The notes: generated by a model not told the origin, from the sequence alone. Positions 1 to 9,410 are shown, counted from the stretch's first letter. The stretch: 64,000 nucleotides of DNA from an uncultured Sphingomonas sp. (GCF_946478955.1 NZ_CAMLDL010000005.1:1-64000); one strand, 5' to 3'. Translations and numbers: made by a program.

Positions 1-548
1 TCCCGCCGGCACCGCGCGGCGTGCCGCAGATCGAGGTCACGTTCGACATCGACGCCAATGGCATCGTCAACGTCAGTGCCAAGGACAAGGGCACCGGCAA
101 GGAGCAGCAGATCCGAATCCAGGCATCGGGCGGCCTGTCCGACGCCGACATCGACAAGATGGTGAAGGAAGCCGAACAATTCGCCGACGAAGACAAGAAG
201 CGTCGCGAAGGAGCGGAATCCAAGAATCAGGCCGAAAGCCTGATCCACACGACCGAAGGCCAGCTCAAGGAGCATGGTGACGCGGTCGATGCTGGCACCA
301 AGTCAGAAGTCGAAAGTGCGCTTGCCGATGCGAAGGCAGCGGTCGAAAGCGGTGACGCCGACGCCATGAAGGCGAAGACGGAAGCGCTGTCGGCGGCGGC
401 CATGAAGCTCGGCCAGGAAATCTACAACAAGACCCAGGCCGCGCCGCAGGCTGACGCTGGCGCGTCGGCTGACGCCGAGGCCAAGCCGGCCGATGAAGAA
501 GTTGTCGACGCCGAATTCTCTGAAGTCGACGACGACAAGAAGGCCTAA
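1..548 (+). CDS. dnaK: Chaperone DnaK (Hsp70), C-terminal part, cut by the window edge
   Basis: The reading frame is already open at base 3 and ends with TAA at 546-548, so only the last ~182 residues of a ~630-residue Hsp70 are present. The visible part begins inside the beta-sandwich substrate-binding domain ([17 protein letters not shown], then [16 protein letters not shown]) and continues through the helical lid ([19 protein letters not shown]) to the acidic tail [14 protein letters not shown]. These are hallmarks of bacterial DnaK, the ATP-dependent cytosolic chaperone that works with DnaJ and GrpE. dnaJ follows 78 bp downstream on the same strand, separated by a strong hairpin. The ATPase domain lies outside the window. 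Confidence 0.97.
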   Translation, partial: PPAPRGVPQIEVTFDIDANGIVNVSAKDKGTGKEQQIRIQASGGLSDADIDKMVKEAEQFADEDKKRREGAESKNQAESLIHTTEGQLKEHGDAVDAGTKSEVESALADAKAAVESGDADAMKAKTEALSAAAMKLGQEIYNKTQAAPQADAGASADAEAKPADEEVVDAEFSEVDDDKKA

Positions 549-565
549 CAGGGTCATGATTAATG

Positions 566-606
566 GCGGCGCCGACGGCATTCTGCGGTCGGCGCCGCTT
601 GTTTTG
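566..606 (+). terminator. Hairpin with T-rich tail between dnaK and dnaJ
   Basis: An 11-bp perfect GC-rich stem (566-576 GCGGCGCCGAC pairs with 588-598) with an 11-nt loop is followed by TTGTTTTG. It has the form of a rho-independent terminator, but dnaJ starts only ~20 bp downstream with no obvious promoter between. It may therefore act as a partial terminator that sets DnaK above DnaJ. That role is inferred from position. Confidence 0.7.
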
Positions 607-626
607 GGTGGGGATGTGACCTTCTG

Positions 627-1757
627 ATGGCCACCACGATTGATTATTATGAGTTGCTGGGTGTCGAACGGACCGCCGACGGCGCCACCATCAAGTCGGC
701 CTATCGTAAGCTGGCGATGGAATGCCATCCGGATCGTACCGGTGGCTGCAAAGACAATGAGGCCAAGTTTAAGTCGATCAGCGAGGCCTATGAGGTCCTG
801 AAGGATCCCCAAAAGCGCGCAGCATATGATCGTTTTGGCCATGCGGCATTCCAGCAGGGCGGAGGCGCCGCAGGCGGCAATCCGTTCGGCGGAGGAGGCG
901 GCTTTGACGGTTTCTCCGATATTTTCTCGTCCATTTTCGGCGAGTTCATGGACCCGCGCGCGCAGCAGGCAGCGGCGGCGCGAGGCAGCGACCTGCGCTA
1001 TGACCTTGAACTGACGATGGAAGAAGCGTTCTCGGGTATTGAAAAGACGATCTCGATCCAGGCGCTTGCGTCCTGCGCAAGCTGCGGTGCTACCGGATCA
1101 GAAGGCAATTCAGCGCCAGCGACCTGCCGTACCTGCGGCGGTGCAGGCAAGGTACGCGCACAGCAGGGCTTTTTCGTGGTCGAGCGTGGCTGTCCGCAAT
1201 GTATGGGGTCAGGCGAGGTCGTTGCCGATCCGTGCGGCGAGTGCGGCGGCGAGGGCCGCGGATTGAAAACCCGCAAACTCAGCGTGACCATCCCGGCCGG
1301 TGTCGACGAAGGCACCCGTATTCGTGTGGCGGGTGAGGGTGAGGCGGGTGTGCGAGGCGCCGGTGCCGGCGACCTGTATCTGTTCATCCACTTGAAGCGC
1401 CACGCGATTTTCGAACGCGATGGGACAACCCTGATCGCAGAGGCGCCGATCAGCTTCACAACGGCTGCGCTAGGGGGCAGCATCGCCATCCCCGGCATTG
1501 ATGGCCAAAAGATCGAGCTGAAAATTCCGACGGGCATTCAGTCGACCGAGACAATTCGTCAGCGAGGCGAGGGCATGACCGTGCTTAATGCCCGCGGCCG
1601 CGGGGATCTGATTGTCCGCATTCTCGTGGAAACGCCTACCAAGCTTAGCAAGGAGCAGAAGGCGATCCTCGAACAGTTCCGTGAAACCGAGACGGGGGAT
1701 GAATGCCCCGCGTCCAAGGGCTTTTTCGGCCGGATCAAGGAAAAGCTCGCCAGCTGA
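627..1757 (+). CDS. dnaJ: Chaperone DnaJ (Hsp40, type I)
   Basis: The 376-residue product has the full type I DnaJ plan. The J domain (about 5-70) carries the HPD triad at 34-36. A glycine/phenylalanine-rich linker follows (GGNPFGGGGGFDGF). The zinc-binding region has four CxxCxG-type repeats (CASCGATG, CRTCGGAG, CPQCMGSG, CGECGGEG), followed by the C-terminal client-binding domains. It stimulates DnaK ATP hydrolysis and delivers unfolded proteins. It sits directly downstream of dnaK, the usual alphaproteobacterial order. Length and motifs are intact. The gene on the far side is convergent. Confidence 0.97.
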   Translation: MATTIDYYELLGVERTADGATIKSAYRKLAMECHPDRTGGCKDNEAKFKSISEAYEVLKDPQKRAAYDRFGHAAFQQGGGAAGGNPFGGGGGFDGFSDIFSSIFGEFMDPRAQQAAAARGSDLRYDLELTMEEAFSGIEKTISIQALASCASCGATGSEGNSAPATCRTCGGAGKVRAQQGFFVVERGCPQCMGSGEVVADPCGECGGEGRGLKTRKLSVTIPAGVDEGTRIRVAGEGEAGVRGAGAGDLYLFIHLKRHAIFERDGTTLIAEAPISFTTAALGGSIAIPGIDGQKIELKIPTGIQSTETIRQRGEGMTVLNARGRGDLIVRILVETPTKLSKEQKAILEQFRETETGDECPASKGFFGRIKEKLAS

Positions 1758-1773
1758 CGCAAGGTTGGCCGGG

Positions 1774-2589
1774 TTAGGCTACCCAGCCATTTCGCGCCAT
1801 TCGCGCGACCAGTCGTTCCGCAAACAGATGCGCCACGGACCGCCGCTCGGCACCGCAGCGATTGGGCGTCGGGTGGCTTGCAATCAGCGTGGCGACCAGT
1901 TCGCTGTCGATGAACAATGGCAGGCTCATGGCGCTGGCCACGTCCGCCAATGCCATCTGCTCTCGCATCTGATCACAGGGCGCTAGGAAACTGGCCTTGC
2001 TCAGCAACGGGCTATCCGTGTCACCAACCAGCGGCACCGGTTCAGCATCGCGGTCGGCGATCAGCTTTGCGAAACTATGATCGGTTGCAGGCTCAAACAG
2101 GTCGGCAATGCCGGTTCCGCCATTGGCCGACGCAATAACATTCCGCGATCTATCGAGCAGCGACAGATGTTCGAAACCGGTCAGGCCTTTAAGCTGGCGA
2201 AGCGCCTTTTCGGCCATCACTACTGGTTCGGTTTCCGTCAGCCGATCGGACATCGACCGGACCATACCGATAGCGTCTGGAAGCCGCGGCTCGGCCGTTA
2301 GTTCCGCCTCGATCAAATAGGTACCGTCATTCCCTACGGCACCAACGTCCAGCGTCACCTCACCCCAGCGCAGGTCATAATCGTGCACCGCACTATGATC
2401 GCCGGCAAGCCACGACAGGCGATTGCGCAGGGCATGGATGGCTTCGCCGCCGATCAGGTCCGCAAAGGGTTGGCCGACGACCGAGGCAGGGCGGAAATCA
2501 CCAAGCAGGCCAACATTGGCGCTCGTCATTTCCACGCGCCAGTCGGGGCCCACCAACAACAACAACGCACACGGCTGAACAGCAGTCAC
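1774..2589 (-). CDS. Degenerate phytochrome-type PAS-GAF protein without PHY or kinase
   Basis: I start this 271-residue protein at the GTG (2587-2589) just after the purB stop; the longer in-frame extension would overlap purB and resembles no protein. Residues ~4-95 resemble the phytochrome PAS_2 domain, but the usual IQPHGALLVL is VQPCALLLLV. Residues ~110-265 follow the phytochrome GAF domain (IADRDAEPVPLV, then AMSLPLFIDSELVATLIASH). Key features for the bilin are missing: no cysteine upstream of the PAS core, no recognisable DIP motif, and the SPxH histidine is replaced (APCD, residues 203-206). No PHY, kinase or output domain follows. It is translationally close to purB. A light-sensing role is doubtful; it may be a relic or a protein-interaction module. 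Confidence 0.7.
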   Translation of the reverse strand: MTAVQPCALLLLVGPDWRVEMTSANVGLLGDFRPASVVGQPFADLIGGEAIHALRNRLSWLAGDHSAVHDYDLRWGEVTLDVGAVGNDGTYLIEAELTAEPRLPDAIGMVRSMSDRLTETEPVVMAEKALRQLKGLTGFEHLSLLDRSRNVIASANGGTGIADLFEPATDHSFAKLIADRDAEPVPLVGDTDSPLLSKASFLAPCDQMREQMALADVASAMSLPLFIDSELVATLIASHPTPNRCGAERRSVAHLFAERLVARMARNGWVA

Positions 2590-2591
2590 AA

Positions 2592-3911
2592 TCAGTCCCC
2601 GAACACCCGTGCAAAGATAGTGTCGACCCGCTTCAGATGATAGCCGAGATCGAACAGGTCGTTGAGCTGCTCGTTGGTCAGGCGGGCGGTTACGTCTGGA
2701 TCTGCCTTCAGGAGGTCGAGGAGTTGGAGGGTGCCGTCGCTTTCCCACACCTTCATCGCGTTGCGTTGGACCAGCGCATAGCTTTCCTCGCGGCTGAGGC
2801 CCGCCTGAGTCAGCGCGAGCAGCACCCGCTGTGAATGGATGAGGCCGCCCATCCGGTCCATGTTGCGCTGCATCCGGTCGGGATAGACCAGCAGCTTGTC
2901 GACCACGCCAGTCAGGCGGCCGAGCGCAAAGTCGAGCGTGATGCAGGCGTCGGGCCCGATGAAGCGTTCCACCGACGAGTGAGAGATATCCCGCTCATGC
3001 CACAGCGCGACATTCTCCATCGCCGGGACCACCGCGCCGCGTACGACGCGGGCGAGGCCGGTGAGGTTTTCGGTCAGCACCGGATTGCGCTTGTGCGGCA
3101 TTGCCGACGACCCCTTCTGGCCCGGCGAGAAATATTCCTCTGCCTCCAGCACTTCGGTCCGCTGCAAATGGCGAATTTCAACCGCGAGCCGCTCTACCGA
3201 GCTCGCGATAACGCCGAGCGTGGCGAAGAAGGCGGCATGGCGATCGCGCGGGATGACCTGGGTTGAAGTCGGCTCCGGCGTTAGGCCGAGTTCCTTGGCC
3301 ACATGCTCCTCAATCGCCGGGTCGATGTTGGCGAAGGTGCCGACCGCGCCTGAAATCGCGCAGGTGGCGATATCGTCGCGCGCCGCGATCAGGCGGGTGC
3401 GGTTGCGGTCGAATTCCGCATAGGCCTGCGCCAGCTTCAGTCCGAACGTCACCGGCTCGGCATGGATGCCGTGGCTGCGGCCAATGGTCGGGGTCAGTTT
3501 GAATTCATAGGCCCGGCGCTTCAACACATCGAGCAAAAGGTCGAGATCGGCGATCAGCAGGTCCGCCGATTGCTTGAGCTGCACCGCCAGCGACGTATCG
3601 AGCACATCGCTCGACGTCATGCCCTGGTGCAGCCAGCGCCGCTCTGGCCCCAGCTTCTCCCCCGCCCAGGTCAGGAAGGCGATGACGTCGTGCTTGGTGA
3701 CCGCTTCAATCGCGTCGATGGCGGGAACATCAATTTCACCCAGCACATCAGCGTCAAATGCCTTGCGGATAGTCTTTGCGTCTTCGGCGGGGATCATGCC
3801 GATCTCACCCATCGCCTCAGCGGCGAAGACTTCAATGGCCCACCAGATGCGGTAGCGGTTTTCGGACGACCAAATGGCCGTCATCTCGGGTCGGGAATAG
3901 CGGGGTACCAT
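2592..3911 (-). CDS. purB: Adenylosuccinate lyase
   Basis: The 439-residue product is a fumarase/aspartase-superfamily lyase with the signature SSAMPHKRNP at about 268-277, the catalytic serine loop. It also has TSSDVLDT near the N-terminus and the GRSHGIHAEPVTFG substrate loop. It releases fumarate from SAICAR and from adenylosuccinate in purine and AMP synthesis. I chose the ATG giving MVPRYSRPEM, the normal PurB N-terminus. An upstream in-frame start at 4004 would add 31 residues that are not family-like. The phytochrome-like gene follows with no gap. Confidence 0.96.
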   Translation of the reverse strand: MVPRYSRPEMTAIWSSENRYRIWWAIEVFAAEAMGEIGMIPAEDAKTIRKAFDADVLGEIDVPAIDAIEAVTKHDVIAFLTWAGEKLGPERRWLHQGMTSSDVLDTSLAVQLKQSADLLIADLDLLLDVLKRRAYEFKLTPTIGRSHGIHAEPVTFGLKLAQAYAEFDRNRTRLIAARDDIATCAISGAVGTFANIDPAIEEHVAKELGLTPEPTSTQVIPRDRHAAFFATLGVIASSVERLAVEIRHLQRTEVLEAEEYFSPGQKGSSAMPHKRNPVLTENLTGLARVVRGAVVPAMENVALWHERDISHSSVERFIGPDACITLDFALGRLTGVVDKLLVYPDRMQRNMDRMGGLIHSQRVLLALTQAGLSREESYALVQRNAMKVWESDGTLQLLDLLKADPDVTARLTNEQLNDLFDLGYHLKRVDTIFARVFGD

Positions 3912-4041
3912 GGCCGCGCCCGCTAGCAGGGGCGGCGCTGCGGCGCAACATTCGCGTCGGTTTGGACCTTCATTCGGTGCGCAAATGAGGTTTGGCGACG
4001 GCACGAAACAACAGGTATTGAAAGCCGCCTGAAACCGCCCT

Positions 4042-4683
4042 TTAACTTGTTGGCCTGTTCAGCTTCCGTGGCGGCGGTGAGGGCGGTTGAAGCACGATAA
4101 GCGTCTGTTGAACCAACGAGCCATTGGCGATGATGACCTTGCGGCCGTCATCGGTCCTCAGCACGGTAAAACCCAGGGCCACTTCTTCAACCACGCCGGT
4201 TTCACATTGATCCGCTGTCGGCGCGGTGACCTGAATGCGGTCGCCCTTCTTAAATGGTTTGTAGAGGACAAGGCTGACGCCGCCGATGAGGTTGCCGAGC
4301 GTTGTCTGCGCCGCAAAGCCGACGATGACACTCATCAGGCTGGCACCTGCAAGAATGGCCGTCCCGACTTTGTTCAGCGCCGGGATCAGATGCGCATAAA
4401 AGGCGATCAGGAACAGCCAAAGGAGAAGGATCAATAGTCGGCTGACAAATTGAAGCGTGATCTGATTCACCCGCTCTGACTTGTCATGGAGCAGCGCATC
4501 TTTCAGTGCCTTGCGAATAAGCCATGACAAAATAGCGCCGACGATGAAAATCGCGACGCCATATACAATTGCGCCGACAGGTTCTGCCGGATTGAGAACG
4601 GCAGGAAGCGCCTTTGTCATTATTTGAATTCCCCAAGCACGGGCCGATCCTTCGCCGGTCCAGCGAAACCAGTCAACATTCAT
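4042..4683 (-). CDS. Small mechanosensitive channel, MscS family
   Basis: The 213-residue membrane protein has hydrophobic helices near residues 35-60, 80-105 and 108-135. The last one (LAGASLMSVIVGFAAQTTLGNLIGG) is the glycine/alanine-rich pore helix typical of MscS. It leads into the beta domain (YKPFKKGDRIQV, VLRTDDGRKVIIANGSL). The C-terminus is short and ends soon after the beta domain, so the cytoplasmic cage is reduced compared with E. coli MscS (286 residues). It is expected to open under membrane tension in the inner membrane. A second possible ATG lies at 4620 (MTKALPAVLNP). It is a single gene between purB and radC. Confidence 0.85.
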   Translation of the reverse strand: MNVDWFRWTGEGSARAWGIQIMTKALPAVLNPAEPVGAIVYGVAIFIVGAILSWLIRKALKDALLHDKSERVNQITLQFVSRLLILLLWLFLIAFYAHLIPALNKVGTAILAGASLMSVIVGFAAQTTLGNLIGGVSLVLYKPFKKGDRIQVTAPTADQCETGVVEEVALGFTVLRTDDGRKVIIANGSLVQQTLIVLQPPSPPPRKLNRPTS

Positions 4684-4735
4684 CGGCCTAAGGCGGGCGT
4701 AGCGGCCGCAATTCTGGCCGGTTCGGGCTCCTAAG

Positions 4736-5416
4736 TCAGATCAGCCCCAGCGCCTTCATGCTTGACCTGCCCTGGCTGCCGACGATGACATGATCGTGAA
4801 CGATGATTTTCATATGACGTCCGGCCTCGATAAGGTCGCGGGTCAGGCGGATGTCCTGCTGGCTGGGGGAGGGATCGCCGCTTGGGTGATTATGGACGAT
4901 GATGATCGCCGTCGCGCCAATCGCGATGGCGCGGGCGATGACCTCGCGGACATGGACCGACGCTTCGTCGACGCTTCCGTGCCACATCGCCTCGTTGGCG
5001 ATCAGCAGATTCTTCGCATTGAGGAACAGGATGCGGACCTCTTCGATGACCGCGTGGCCCATGGCGGCCTGTAGATAATCGCCAAGGGCGTCCCAGCTGG
5101 ACAGGATCGGGCGTCCCTCCATCCGGGTTTCGAGGAGGCGCAGCGCACTGGCCTCCGCAATCTTCAGGGCAGCGATGACGCCGTCCGTCAACCCTTCGCG
5201 GCGAAGGCGATCCGGGTCGGCGGAAAGCAATGGACCAATTCCGCCAAATCGCGCGATCAGCGTCTTGGCCTGATCCTTTGTGTCGCGGCGCGGAATGGCG
5301 AGGGCGAGGAGATATTCAACCAATTCATGATCGAGCAGGGCGTTGCCGCCGCCATCGAACAGCCGCTGGCGCAATCGGGCGCGATGGCCGCTATTGTCGG
5401 GTGATTGGTCGGTCAT
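4736..5416 (-). CDS. radC: RadC-family JAB/MPN domain protein
   Basis: The 226-residue protein has an N-terminal helix-hairpin-helix-like part (about 20-95, KTLIARFGGIGPLLS). The C-terminal RadC domain carries the JAMM metal motif HNHPSGDPSPSQQD with H175, H177 and D188. The family was once linked to DNA repair, but its biochemical function remains unsettled. I start at MTDQSPDN; an upstream in-frame start at 5488 adds 24 residues without family likeness. It is divergent from ydbH with ~130 bp between. Confidence 0.9.
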   Translation of the reverse strand: MTDQSPDNSGHRARLRQRLFDGGGNALLDHELVEYLLALAIPRRDTKDQAKTLIARFGGIGPLLSADPDRLRREGLTDGVIAALKIAEASALRLLETRMEGRPILSSWDALGDYLQAAMGHAVIEEVRILFLNAKNLLIANEAMWHGSVDEASVHVREVIARAIAIGATAIIIVHNHPSGDPSPSQQDIRLTRDLIEAGRHMKIIVHDHVIVGSQGRSSMKALGLI

Positions 5417-5545
5417 CGATTGGCATGCCCATGCAATATGATGTGACCGAGCGACGACAACGCTAGGCAAAGCGATGCAATCGTGCAACGCCTGTGGAGA
5501 GCAAAATGTGGAACGGTCGGGCGCTACAGGGGTTACAACCCATTC

Positions 5546-8500
5546 ATGAGTGAGGGCGTCCGCGATGGCCCGGCCGAAGAGGTTGGCGAAGTTCTTGAGG
5601 AGGCCGGATTAGCCGAGCCGGTCATGGTGCGCACCCATGGACGCTGGCACCGCGTTCGCCGGATCAGCACCATTGGTATCGCCGTCGTCACTGCCCTAGC
5701 GATCATTGCCGGTTTCGCCCTATGGTTGCAGCGAAAAGCGATTGCGGATCGGCTGATCGCGGAGGAATTGGCCAAACGCGGGGTGCAGGGAAGCTATACG
5801 ATCCGCAATATCGGTCTTCGAACGCAGGAGATCACTGACGTTGTGATTGGAGATCCTGCGCGTCCGGACCTGACGGCGGCCCATGCAATCGTTCAGACGC
5901 GCGTTAGATGGAACGGCAGCGTCGAAGTGTATAGGATCGCGGCGGAGCATGTTCGCCTTCGGGCGCGCGTAATTGGCAGCACTGTCAGTTTCGGCCAGAT
6001 CGACAAGCTGTTGCCGCCGCCGAGCGGAAAACCATTTACGCTGCCCAATATCACGGTTGATCTCCGTGATGCGCGCATGTCGCTTCGCACGCCGTACGGC
6101 CCAATGGGCTTCGCGCTTGATGGACGGGGCAATCTGTCCGGTGGGTTCACGGGAAGGCTGGCGGCGGCGGCGCCCGCACTTGCGCCGGGGAATTGTCGTC
6201 TGGACCAATTCAAGGCGCTGGTTGCCGTTGGGGTTGAAGCACGGCGACCGCTGGTCAGGGGGCCGGTCTGGGCTGAGGCATTCCGCTGCCCTGCCAGTCG
6301 GATTGCGCTCAATCGTCCCCGCGTCGATCTCGACAGCAATTTTTCCGAAGCTTTTGGATCCTTCGACGGAAAGGGGCGGTTGACGCTCGAAACCGGCATT
6401 ATTGGCGTGAACGGCGTCGCTGGAATGGTCAGTAACGTCAGCTTTAAGGGCAGTCCGACCAATATCAGCGGCTCGATCAGCCTCGCCGCGCGTCAGGCAA
6501 AAATGGCGCAAATTTTGGCTCAGCAAACCCGGTTCAACGGGCGATATCGATTAAACGCCCGCAGCGGACGGGTTGCGTTGCTGGGAGAATTTGACGGGCG
6601 AAATGTTGCGCTCTCACCGGCCCTCACCACGGGCATGACCAGCTCACTCGCGGGACTGAAACAGACCCCGGTTGGACCGATTGCCGAGGCATGGTTGCGG
6701 GCTGCCGTCGCTGCAGGGCGCGATTTCCGGGCAACGGGCGCCCTAACCATCGTCAACAACGCCGGCGGCGGGGGCGTTCGAATCCGCGAGGCAGTGGTGC
6801 AGTCGGCGTCCGGTGCCAAGACGGAAATCCGTGGGGGTGATGGCGTCACATTTTACTGGCCAGAAAATCGCCTTCGGATCGACGGCAATTTCGAAACGTC
6901 GGGCGGGGGCCTTCCGACGGCGACGCTCAACCTGGCACAGCCGCGTAGCGGTGCGCCAATGTCCGGCAGCGCGAGCATCGCCCCATATGCTGCAGGAGGC
7001 GCCAGCTTGACCTTGTCGACGGCCAAGTTTGCCGCGCAGCGCGATGGTTCGACACGTGTGTCGGCCGAGGCATTAATGTCCGGACCGTTTCCAGGCGGTC
7101 GCGTAGAGGGGCTTCGGCTACCGATTGTCGGACGTATTGGTCCAAATGGCGGATTGGCGCTGGGGGAAGGTTGCCTCGATACGCGCTTCGCCGCCTTGTC
7201 TGCGGGCGCGCTGCGCGTCGGACCGACTAACCTGCCACTGTGTGCAACCCAGGGCACAATCCTGCGTAAGGTTGGAAATAGCCCACTGACGGTGGGATTC
7301 ATTAACCGCAACACGCGCCTGCGCGGCCGGATTGGCCGATCGCCTTTCGCGTTGGACGCGGCCTCCACGCGGTTTGAGATGGGCCCAGGGTTCCTGATGA
7401 GCGCCCTGCGTGCCCGGTTGGGCCAATCGGACGCACCTGTCCTGATCAACGCAGACAAGGTCGCGGGGAAATTCGCTGGGTCCGGTGCGCGGGGCACATT
7501 CTCAGGCGGCGATGCGCTGATTGGGAAGGTGCCGCTGAAACTTGGCGAGATGGCCGGGACCTGGCTATTTCACAAAGGCGATGTGACCCTGGACGGCGGC
7601 GCAACCGTGTCTGATACCGCCGACCCGTCTCGTTTCTACCCGCTGAATAGCGACAATCTCCACTTTACGTTGGTGAACAATGTCATCCGAGCGAATGGCG
7701 GGTTGAAGCATCCTGATAGCGGCACCCACATCATGGACGTGGACATCGCCCACCGCCTGTCGAGCGGCGATGGATATGCCAACCTATCTGTCCCGGGCAT
7801 TCAGTTTGGCGAGGCGTTGCAGCCAGAGGAATTGACCAGACTGACCCAAGGCGTGATTGCGCTGGTCCAAGGAACGGTCCGCGGTCAGGGACGGATCGAC
7901 TGGAACGGCAATGGGAATGTCACCTCATCGGGTGATTTCACAACCGACAACGCCAATTTCGCGGCAAGTTTTGGTCCGGTCACGGGGCTCGCCGGGACGA
8001 TCCATTTTACGGATTTGCTGGGGCTCCAAACGGCGCCGGGTCAGGTCGTGACGTTAGAGTCGGTCAACGCCGGTATCGTCGTCGAAGATGGCGTCATCCA
8101 TTATCAGCTGCTGCCTGACAACCTCGTCAAAATTGAGCGTGGCGAGTGGCCATTCATGGGCGGTCGCCTGATCCTGCAGGAAACCATACTTAACTTCGGT
8201 CGGCCAAGCCCGAAGCGCCTCACCTTTGAAGTGGTGGGTCTCGATGCAAAGACCTTCATTGATTCCATGGGATTCAAGGAGATCGGCGCGACCGGCGTAT
8301 TTGATGGTGTCTTGCCGATGATCTTTGACGAAGAAGGAGGTCGGATTGTCGGCGGCCGTCTGGATAGCCGCGCCGGGGGCGGGACGCTGTCGTATCACGG
8401 CGTCGTCAATCGGGCGAACCTTGGTATGATGGGCGGTATGGCGTTTGACGCCCTTCGTGATTTGAAGTTCAAATCGATGATCATCAGGCTGGATGGCTAT

Positions 8501-8821
8501 CTCGATGGCGAATTTGCGACGCGACTGACAATTGACGGCGTCGGATTGGGCAACACCAGCACCCAGCGCCTGTTGCGGTCGGTCAACAAAATCCCGTTTA
8601 AATTCAACGTCTCGATCAAAGGGCCGTTCCGCGCCCTGATCGCCACGGCAAAAAGTTTCCGTGATCCCACCGACGCGATCAGCCCCGCGCTCCCCATGCC
8701 GCTCAATGAGGTGCCTGGGATCATAATTGAAACGCGCAATCGCTCCGAGGAGCTGGACCAAACACAGACACCGGTTGACCAGAAAGTGACCGTGTCCGCT
8801 GACCCGAACAAGAAGCCGTGA
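5546..8821 (+). CDS. ydbH: YdbH-family AsmA-like envelope protein
   Basis: The 1091-residue protein has one N-terminal membrane anchor (about residues 30-50, GIAVVTALAIIAGFALWL). A very long beta-rich periplasmic region follows with AsmA-like repeats and a C-terminal conserved part (FDGVLPMIFDEEGGRIVGG, GGGTLSYHG). This matches YdbH, one of the bridge-like proteins implicated in phospholipid transport between inner and outer membrane alongside TamB and YhdP. The start at MSEGVRDG is chosen because the upstream residues are not family-like. It is followed by ynbE and ydbL with overlaps, as in E. coli, so the three likely work as one complex. Confidence 0.88.
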   Translation: MSEGVRDGPAEEVGEVLEEAGLAEPVMVRTHGRWHRVRRISTIGIAVVTALAIIAGFALWLQRKAIADRLIAEELAKRGVQGSYTIRNIGLRTQEITDVVIGDPARPDLTAAHAIVQTRVRWNGSVEVYRIAAEHVRLRARVIGSTVSFGQIDKLLPPPSGKPFTLPNITVDLRDARMSLRTPYGPMGFALDGRGNLSGGFTGRLAAAAPALAPGNCRLDQFKALVAVGVEARRPLVRGPVWAEAFRCPASRIALNRPRVDLDSNFSEAFGSFDGKGRLTLETGIIGVNGVAGMVSNVSFKGSPTNISGSISLAARQAKMAQILAQQTRFNGRYRLNARSGRVALLGEFDGRNVALSPALTTGMTSSLAGLKQTPVGPIAEAWLRAAVAAGRDFRATGALTIVNNAGGGGVRIREAVVQSASGAKTEIRGGDGVTFYWPENRLRIDGNFETSGGGLPTATLNLAQPRSGAPMSGSASIAPYAAGGASLTLSTAKFAAQRDGSTRVSAEALMSGPFPGGRVEGLRLPIVGRIGPNGGLALGEGCLDTRFAALSAGALRVGPTNLPLCATQGTILRKVGNSPLTVGFINRNTRLRGRIGRSPFALDAASTRFEMGPGFLMSALRARLGQSDAPVLINADKVAGKFAGSGARGTFSGGDALIGKVPLKLGEMAGTWLFHKGDVTLDGGATVSDTADPSRFYPLNSDNLHFTLVNNVIRANGGLKHPDSGTHIMDVDIAHRLSSGDGYANLSVPGIQFGEALQPEELTRLTQGVIALVQGTVRGQGRIDWNGNGNVTSSGDFTTDNANFAASFGPVTGLAGTIHFTDLLGLQTAPGQVVTLESVNAGIVVEDGVIHYQLLPDNLVKIERGEWPFMGGRLILQETILNFGRPSPKRLTFEVVGLDAKTFIDSMGFKEIGATGVFDGVLPMIFDEEGGRIVGGRLDSRAGGGTLSYHGVVNRANLGMMGGMAFDALRDLKFKSMIIRLDGYLDGEFATRLTIDGVGLGNTSTQRLLRSVNKIPFKFNVSIKGPFRALIATAKSFRDPTDAISPALPMPLNEVPGIIIETRNRSEELDQTQTPVDQKVTVSADPNKKP

Positions 8822-8835
8822 GAAGGATGAGGCCA

Positions 8836-9045
8836 ATGCCAAAGACAAGGACATTCGCGATGCTGGGCGGGGCAGTCCTCGCCCTGCCGCTAACCGGGTG
8901 CATCAATGTCGCGACGCCCGAAAAGCCGATTGAAATTAATCTCAATGTGACCATCCGTCAGGAAGTGGTGGTGCGGCTCCAAAAGGACGTCGAGAATCTG
9001 ATCAATCAGAATCCGGAAGCCTTCCCTCAAGAGCCAAAACAATGA
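8836..9045 (+). CDS. ynbE: YnbE-family outer-membrane lipoprotein
   Basis: The 69-residue product has a signal peptide ending in a lipobox (LTGC) followed by a short conserved segment (INLNVTIRQEVVVRLQKDVENLI) typical of YnbE. YnbE is a small outer-membrane lipoprotein that partners YdbH. Starts at 8818 (GTG), 8827 and 8836 (ATG) are all in frame; I use 8836, which gives MPKTRTFAML. The gene begins at the ydbH stop and its own stop overlaps the ydbL start (ATGA). Confidence 0.85.
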   Translation: MPKTRTFAMLGGAVLALPLTGCINVATPEKPIEINLNVTIRQEVVVRLQKDVENLINQNPEAFPQEPKQ

Positions 9046-9410
9046 AATTGCCGCTCATATTCCCGGCCGCTGCACTTGTGTTTGCGACGCCGTTGATGGC
9101 GCAGAGCCTGATTGATGCGGCGCTAGCCGACGGCTCCGTTGGCGAGCGGTTTGACGGATATCTGGGGATCGTGGGTTCGCCGTCCGATGCGCTCAGGCGA
9201 CAGGTGAATGGCATCAATATTACGCGCCGATCGCTATACACCGGGCTTGCCGCGAAAAAGGGAGTTACACCGGAAGAGGTGGCGCTGACGGCGGCTTGTA
9301 CCACCCTTGCCCGTGTCGCGGCGGGACAGGTTTATTTCTCACGGGAACATGGATGGCAGCGGCGGACACCCGGACAGCCGGCACCAGTGCCGACCTATTG
9401 CGGTTCCTGA
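9042..9410 (+). CDS. ydbL: YdbL-family periplasmic protein (DUF1318)
   Basis: The 122-residue protein begins with a cleavable signal peptide (LIFPAAALVFATPLMAQS). The rest matches YdbL: a helical segment about VGERFDGYLGIV, then RRQVNGINITRRSLYTGLAAKKGVTPEEV. It likely acts in the periplasm with YdbH and YnbE. The ATGA overlap with ynbE indicates translational coupling. Its 3' end overlaps the convergent lipoprotein gene by 16 bp. The C-terminus keeps the family pattern of a tryptophan-rich stretch before a short tail. Confidence 0.85.
   Translation: MKLPLIFPAAALVFATPLMAQSLIDAALADGSVGERFDGYLGIVGSPSDALRRQVNGINITRRSLYTGLAAKKGVTPEEVALTAACTTLARVAAGQVYFSREHGWQRRTPGQPAPVPTYCGS

Noticed and set aside
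2590..2748. N-terminal extension of the phytochrome-like gene into purB
   Set aside because: The residues are arginine/proline-rich, resemble no phytochrome N-terminus, and lie wholly inside purB coding sequence.
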